A DNA stretch of 64,000 nucleotides from Microbacterium sp. GCS4 (GTDB lineage: Bacteria; Actinomycetota; Actinomycetes; Actinomycetales; Microbacteriaceae), in the NCBI RefSeq assembly GCF_001262495.1, contig NZ_LGYE01000003.1, positions 124,001 through 188,000 on the forward strand, given 5' to 3'. Position numbers and translations under genes: made by a program. Below are positions 60,821-64,000 of the stretch, one piece after another (positions within the stretch are counted from its first letter, which is position 1; every line of letters begins with the position of its first letter). The notes under the pieces were generated by a model. It searched no databases. It worked only from the letters and a program-made list of their open reading frames with translations, and was not told the origin of the DNA.

Positions 60821-62032
60821 ATGCACACACGTACCGTTTTCACCGGAGGGCGCGTCTTCGACGGCGTCACGACCGCGGAGGCCGACGTGGCCATTCATGG
60901 AGACCGAATCGTTGATGTCGGGATCGGGCTTGACGGCGATGAGGCGGTCGACTGCACGGGGGCGTTCATCGTCCCCGGACTCTTCGACTGCCATGTCCAC
61001 ATCATGGCGAGCGACTTCGACGTGGCCCGGAGCGAACAGGAGCCCTTCTCCCTCCCCTATTACGAGGCGGTGCGCAACCTTTCGCTCCTCCTCGATCAGG
61101 GCATCACCTCAGCGCGCGACGCGGCCGGAGCCGATGCCGGCGTGAAGCGCGCGATCGCGAAGAACCTCATCGAAGGACCGCGACTGCAGACCGCAATCGT
61201 GATGCTCTCCCAGACCGGCGGTCACGGCGATCTGCATCTCCCCTCCGGCGGCAGCCGTTCGATGGCGATGATGATGCCACACCCGGGACGACCGCGCTCG
61301 GTCCGTGATGGAGTGGATGACGTACGCCGCGGGGTGCGGGAAATCCTGCGCGCCGGTGCCGACGCGATCAAGGTGGCGACCACCGGGGGAGTCATGTCGA
61401 CGGGCGACGATCCCCGCCACGCGCACTTCCGCGATGACGAACTCGCGGTGATCGCGGAAGAGGTCGCCGCGGCGGGAACATACTTCTTCGCCCACGCCCA
61501 AGGCACGGAGGGGATCAAGGCCGCCTTGCGGCATGGAGCACGGTCGATCGAACATGGGTATTACCTCGATGACGAGGCGATCGACCTCCTTCTCCGCACC
61601 GGGGCGTGGCTCGTGCCGACGCTGTCCGCCACGCAAGCGATCGTGGACGCCGCCGACCGCGGCGTGCCGATCCCCGCCGAGAGTCAGGCCCTTGCCCGGG
61701 AGGCTGTCGGTGCCCACCGGGCGAGCTTCGCGCGAGCCGTCGACGCAGGCGTCAAGGTCGCCATGGGTACCGATTCGCCGCCGTACGGCCACCCCTCCGC
61801 AAGCAACCTCGACGAACTGTCGCTGATGACACAGGCGTCGGCGATGACGCCGGCGGATGCGTGGCGCGCAGCCACGGCGAACTCTGCAGCATTGCTGCGG
61901 CAGGACGACCTCGGTGCCCTCGCGCCAGGAAAGATCGCCGACCTCGTCGTCGTGAACGGCGAAGTCGACGATCTCCGCGGGCTGCGCGGGCGCATCCGAT
62001 CCGTCATCCTCGGCGGACGACGCGTGCGCTAA
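60821..62032 (+). CDS. Imidazolonepropionase-like amidohydrolase (prolidase type)
   Basis: This 403-aa TIM-barrel metal hydrolase carries HVHIMAS (HxH), Lys in AIKVATTGG, His in FFAHAQG and IEHGYY, and Asp in GTDSPPYG, a full binuclear site. Relatives cleave the C-terminal residue from Xaa-Pro or Xaa-Arg-type dipeptides or N-acyl amino acids. GAGAGGAA precedes the ATG. It is co-oriented with serine dehydratase, so it may release an amino acid for catabolism. Confidence 0.86.
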   Translation: MHTRTVFTGGRVFDGVTTAEADVAIHGDRIVDVGIGLDGDEAVDCTGAFIVPGLFDCHVHIMASDFDVARSEQEPFSLPYYEAVRNLSLLLDQGITSARDAAGADAGVKRAIAKNLIEGPRLQTAIVMLSQTGGHGDLHLPSGGSRSMAMMMPHPGRPRSVRDGVDDVRRGVREILRAGADAIKVATTGGVMSTGDDPRHAHFRDDELAVIAEEVAAAGTYFFAHAQGTEGIKAALRHGARSIEHGYYLDDEAIDLLLRTGAWLVPTLSATQAIVDAADRGVPIPAESQALAREAVGAHRASFARAVDAGVKVAMGTDSPPYGHPSASNLDELSLMTQASAMTPADAWRAATANSAALLRQDDLGALAPGKIADLVVVNGEVDDLRGLRGRIRSVILGGRRVR

Positions 62033-62070
62033 TCGTCAGGCCTCACGCAGCGCCGGCCCGTCAGCGAAGA

Positions 62071-62868
62071 TTACGTATCGCCGAGGAAGGCCGTGATGGC
62101 CGACGCGGCACGAGCAGGGTGCTCGTTCTCCCACGCGTGCCCGCAGCCGGCAAGCACCAGTGCATCCGCCCGACGGATCTCGTCGACCATCGACAGGGCA
62201 TCCACCATGGGCACCGCGGCGTCTTCACGTCCATGGATGACCAGCGCGCGGGCATCGATCTCGCCCAGTCGGCCGCGTGTATCGAACCCGCGCGTGGCAG
62301 CGAAACGTCGCATCAACCGATCGCCATGATCCGCTCGTACAGGCGCCCCGTCCGTCGGCGTCGTGGAGGTCGCGGCAGGCACCAGGTGCGCGAGGGTGGC
62401 CCTGGCGCGCGCCTCGTCGCCACGCTCGAGCGCGAGGAGCAGATCGGCGACAGGGCCAGCGGTGCGCTTGGCGCGGAACGGGGCCTGCGAGGTCGCGCCG
62501 AGCACGAGCCCACCCAAGAGGTCTGCGTGACGGAGAGCGAAGGCCTGAGCCACCATCCCCCCGAATGATGTGCCCAGAACATGCGCGCGCGGATATCCGA
62601 GCGCCTGGACAAGCGCAGCGAGATCATCGGCGAGATCATCGGTCGTGTACGTCGACGGTTCGAACTCGGTGTCACCACGATCTCGCTGATCGTACGTGAT
62701 GACCGTGAACGCTGATCTCAGGTGCACCCGAAGCTCGTCGAACAGTTCCTGCCCGACCTGGAGCCCATGGAGGAGGAACAGCGGGGGCCCGGCACCATCG
62801 ACACGGAACGCGGTGACTCCCGCGCCAGTTCGAATGACGGCTTCCCCAGCCCCCGCCATCCGGGTCAC
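62071..62868 (-). CDS. Alpha/beta hydrolase coupled to the crotonase-fold gene
   Basis: This 265-aa protein has the alpha/beta-hydrolase core: PLFLLHGLQVGQELF oxyanion loop, TYDQRDRGDTEF, nucleophile elbow GTSFGGM, acid in IHGREDAAVP and His in GCGHAWENEHP. A GTG at 62868 overlaps the crotonase-fold stop (GTGA); ATG at 62859 is the alternative. Together with that enzyme it could hydrolyse a ring-opened ester or lactone. Confidence 0.85.
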   Translation of the reverse strand: MTRMAGAGEAVIRTGAGVTAFRVDGAGPPLFLLHGLQVGQELFDELRVHLRSAFTVITYDQRDRGDTEFEPSTYTTDDLADDLAALVQALGYPRAHVLGTSFGGMVAQAFALRHADLLGGLVLGATSQAPFRAKRTAGPVADLLLALERGDEARARATLAHLVPAATSTTPTDGAPVRADHGDRLMRRFAATRGFDTRGRLGEIDARALVIHGREDAAVPMVDALSMVDEIRRADALVLAGCGHAWENEHPARAASAITAFLGDT

Positions 62869-63719
62869 CAGATCTTGCGCTCGCGCGCGTCCGCGACCAG
62901 CTCGGGGTCGGGGATGAGCGTCTTCGCCGCGACCGTGGCCAGCGACTGCTGCGAGAAGTGGAACCCGAAGTCCTCGGTCACGAGCTTGCGCCACGGCCGG
63001 TTCAGGATGTTGTGCGTCGACCACCGCGCGAACCGCGGCCGCTTCATGATGTCGCGGGCGAGCTGCCAGGCCTTGGGGAGCAGGTCTTCGCGGGGCAGCA
63101 CGTCGCTGACGAGACCATACTCCAGAGCTTTGCGGGCCGGGATGCTCGTTCCGCCATAGACGGCGTAGGCTGCCCGCTTGGTGCCCATCAAGTGCTGCAG
63201 GGCGAGAGCGAGCCCGTCGCCGGGCGAGGTGCCGACCATGAAATGCGGGTCCATGAAGTCCGCATCCTCGGCGGCGAGGGTCACGTCGCACATCAACGCG
63301 AACTCCGTGTGGATCCCCGGCCCGTTCACCACCGCGATGGTGGGGATGTCGATGTTGTTCACGAAGTTCTCGATCAGCTTCCACGCATCGATCGTCTGCT
63401 GGAAGATGTAGTCCGGAGTCTCGTCGACCAACGGCTTGGGCCACGTCTGACGGGGATCTCCGCGGAACCAGGCCTCACCGGTTCCCGTGATGATCAGAAC
63501 GTGGTTCTCGGGGTCGTTGCCGACGTCCTGCCACACCCGATTCCACGCGTTGTGCGCTGCCCAGTTGTGCACGTACTCGCCGCCTTCGGTGTGGAGGCGC
63601 AGTTCGAGGATGCCATCCTCTCGACGCATCTCGAAGAAATCGGCGTAGCGTTTCGAGTACTCCTCCAACGGTGTGGGCGCGACGTGACCGTCCCAACCGA
63701 AGCTCGCGGTGTCAACCAT
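62865..63719 (-). CDS. Crotonase-superfamily enzyme resembling 6-oxocamphor hydrolase
   Basis: This 284-aa enoyl-CoA-hydratase-fold protein is closest in pattern to 6-oxocamphor hydrolase, which cleaves a C-C bond in cyclic beta-diketones. Shared features are EEYSKRY near residue 20, RLHTEGG, VLIITGTG and PHFMVGTSPGDG. The last contains His159 and Asp168, spaced exactly as the catalytic His145 and Asp154 of that enzyme. The CoA-binding features of hydratases are less clear. It is in an operon with an alpha/beta hydrolase, next to a TetR gene. Confidence 0.8.
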   Translation of the reverse strand: MVDTASFGWDGHVAPTPLEEYSKRYADFFEMRREDGILELRLHTEGGEYVHNWAAHNAWNRVWQDVGNDPENHVLIITGTGEAWFRGDPRQTWPKPLVDETPDYIFQQTIDAWKLIENFVNNIDIPTIAVVNGPGIHTEFALMCDVTLAAEDADFMDPHFMVGTSPGDGLALALQHLMGTKRAAYAVYGGTSIPARKALEYGLVSDVLPREDLLPKAWQLARDIMKRPRFARWSTHNILNRPWRKLVTEDFGFHFSQQSLATVAAKTLIPDPELVADARERKIW

Positions 63720-63761
63720 GGTGAGTCCCTTCGTCGGAGCGAGCCAACCCCGCCCGTTAAT

Positions 63762-63776
63762 GAGACACTGTATCTC
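63762..63776. promoter_or_regulatory. Probable TetR operator upstream of the crotonase-fold gene
   Basis: GAGACAC-T-GTATCTC is a 15-bp near-perfect dyad (6 of 7 pairs) located 43 bp before the crotonase-fold start and downstream of the TetR-type gene's stop. Confidence 0.55.
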
Positions 63777-63856
63777 GATAAGCCGGGAGCTGATCGGGTA
63801 ACTCGCAAATCGCTGGGAACCGACCCCTCCGACGAGCTTCGCGAAGATTCAGACGC

Positions 63857-64000
63857 TCAATCGACGTGATCGCGCCACAAACCGGCCACGACGAGTTCCA
63901 CGATCGCCTGCGCATCCTCAGGGAGGAAAGGGCGATCTCGGCGCAGGACGAACCACTGCACGGGGCCGATGAGCATCATATTGACAAAGGGGGCCTCCGC
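63857..64000 (-). CDS. TetR-type regulator, C-terminal end (cut by window edge)
   Basis: Only the last 47 residues are inside the window (NMMLIGPVQWFVLRRDRPFLPEDAQAIVELVVAGLWRDHVD). The helical pattern and ending are typical of TetR ligand-binding domains, but the DNA-binding part is outside. It has the same orientation as the hydrolase operon below and may control it. Confidence 0.6.
   Translation of the reverse strand, partial: AEAPFVNMMLIGPVQWFVLRRDRPFLPEDAQAIVELVVAGLWRDHVD

Overview
The window is a high-GC actinobacterial chromosome segment, most likely Microbacterium or a close relative (Microbacteriaceae). I infer this from protein character, the panC-panD-panB order, the DUF222-HNH gene, many start codons overlapping stops (ATGA, GTGA), leaderless-looking promoters and the recurrent GGATGCC heptamer. 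No rRNA, tRNA, CRISPR array, transposase or phage gene was seen. The window starts inside panC and ends inside a TetR-type gene.

1-24.6 kb is mixed core and accessory DNA. It holds pantothenate synthesis (panC, panD, panB), a DUF2975/XRE pair, an MFS exporter with a divergent ArsR-type regulator and two matching operators, an SOS-box DUF222-HNH gene, an XRE-SDR pair divergent from an extra methionine aminopeptidase, a GT2 glycosyltransferase, an ECF sigma/DGPF pair, PadR, an ABC1 kinase, a BCCT transporter, an SDR-type protein, an MHS transporter with two MarR regulators and shared CTAG-type boxes, another MFS protein and an SRPBCC/ArsR pair. The intergenic DNA here is repeat-rich: 67-bp palindromic elements, GGATGCC arrays, a UUCG-hairpin array and degenerate GATGCC DNA.

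24.6-41 kb looks like one carbohydrate- or polyol-type catabolic region under a LacI regulator (33002-34003). GCATACGTATGC-like boxes lie before a binding-protein ABC importer operon (24688-28547), before a HisD-family dehydrogenase/SDR/HpcH-HpaI aldolase operon (32901 to 30063) and before a double SnoaL-like protein plus bicupin (34179-36359). A LysR regulator, a second HisD-family dehydrogenase and another SDR follow. The substrate is not evident.

41-55 kb holds a DUF2071 protein, a NarL-type two-component system divergent from an FtsX/LolD-type ABC pair, an XRE-like protein of unknown domain, a tripartite tricarboxylate transporter module (tctB, tctA, tctC, RraA-like aldolase) divergent from a D-2-hydroxyacid dehydrogenase and IclR regulator, and a TetR/MBL-fold/ketopantoate-reductase-like cluster.

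55.5-64 kb is a catabolic segment with some rare codons: M20 amidohydrolase and MFS transporter divergent from a double-length Lrp/AsnC regulator, L-serine dehydratase, an imidazolonepropionase-like amidohydrolase, an alpha/beta hydrolase and a crotonase-fold protein resembling 6-oxocamphor hydrolase.

The items most worth following up are the LacI regulon with its two catabolic HisD paralogs, the fixed-length 67-bp palindromes, and the GGATGCC signal that appears to override codon choice.
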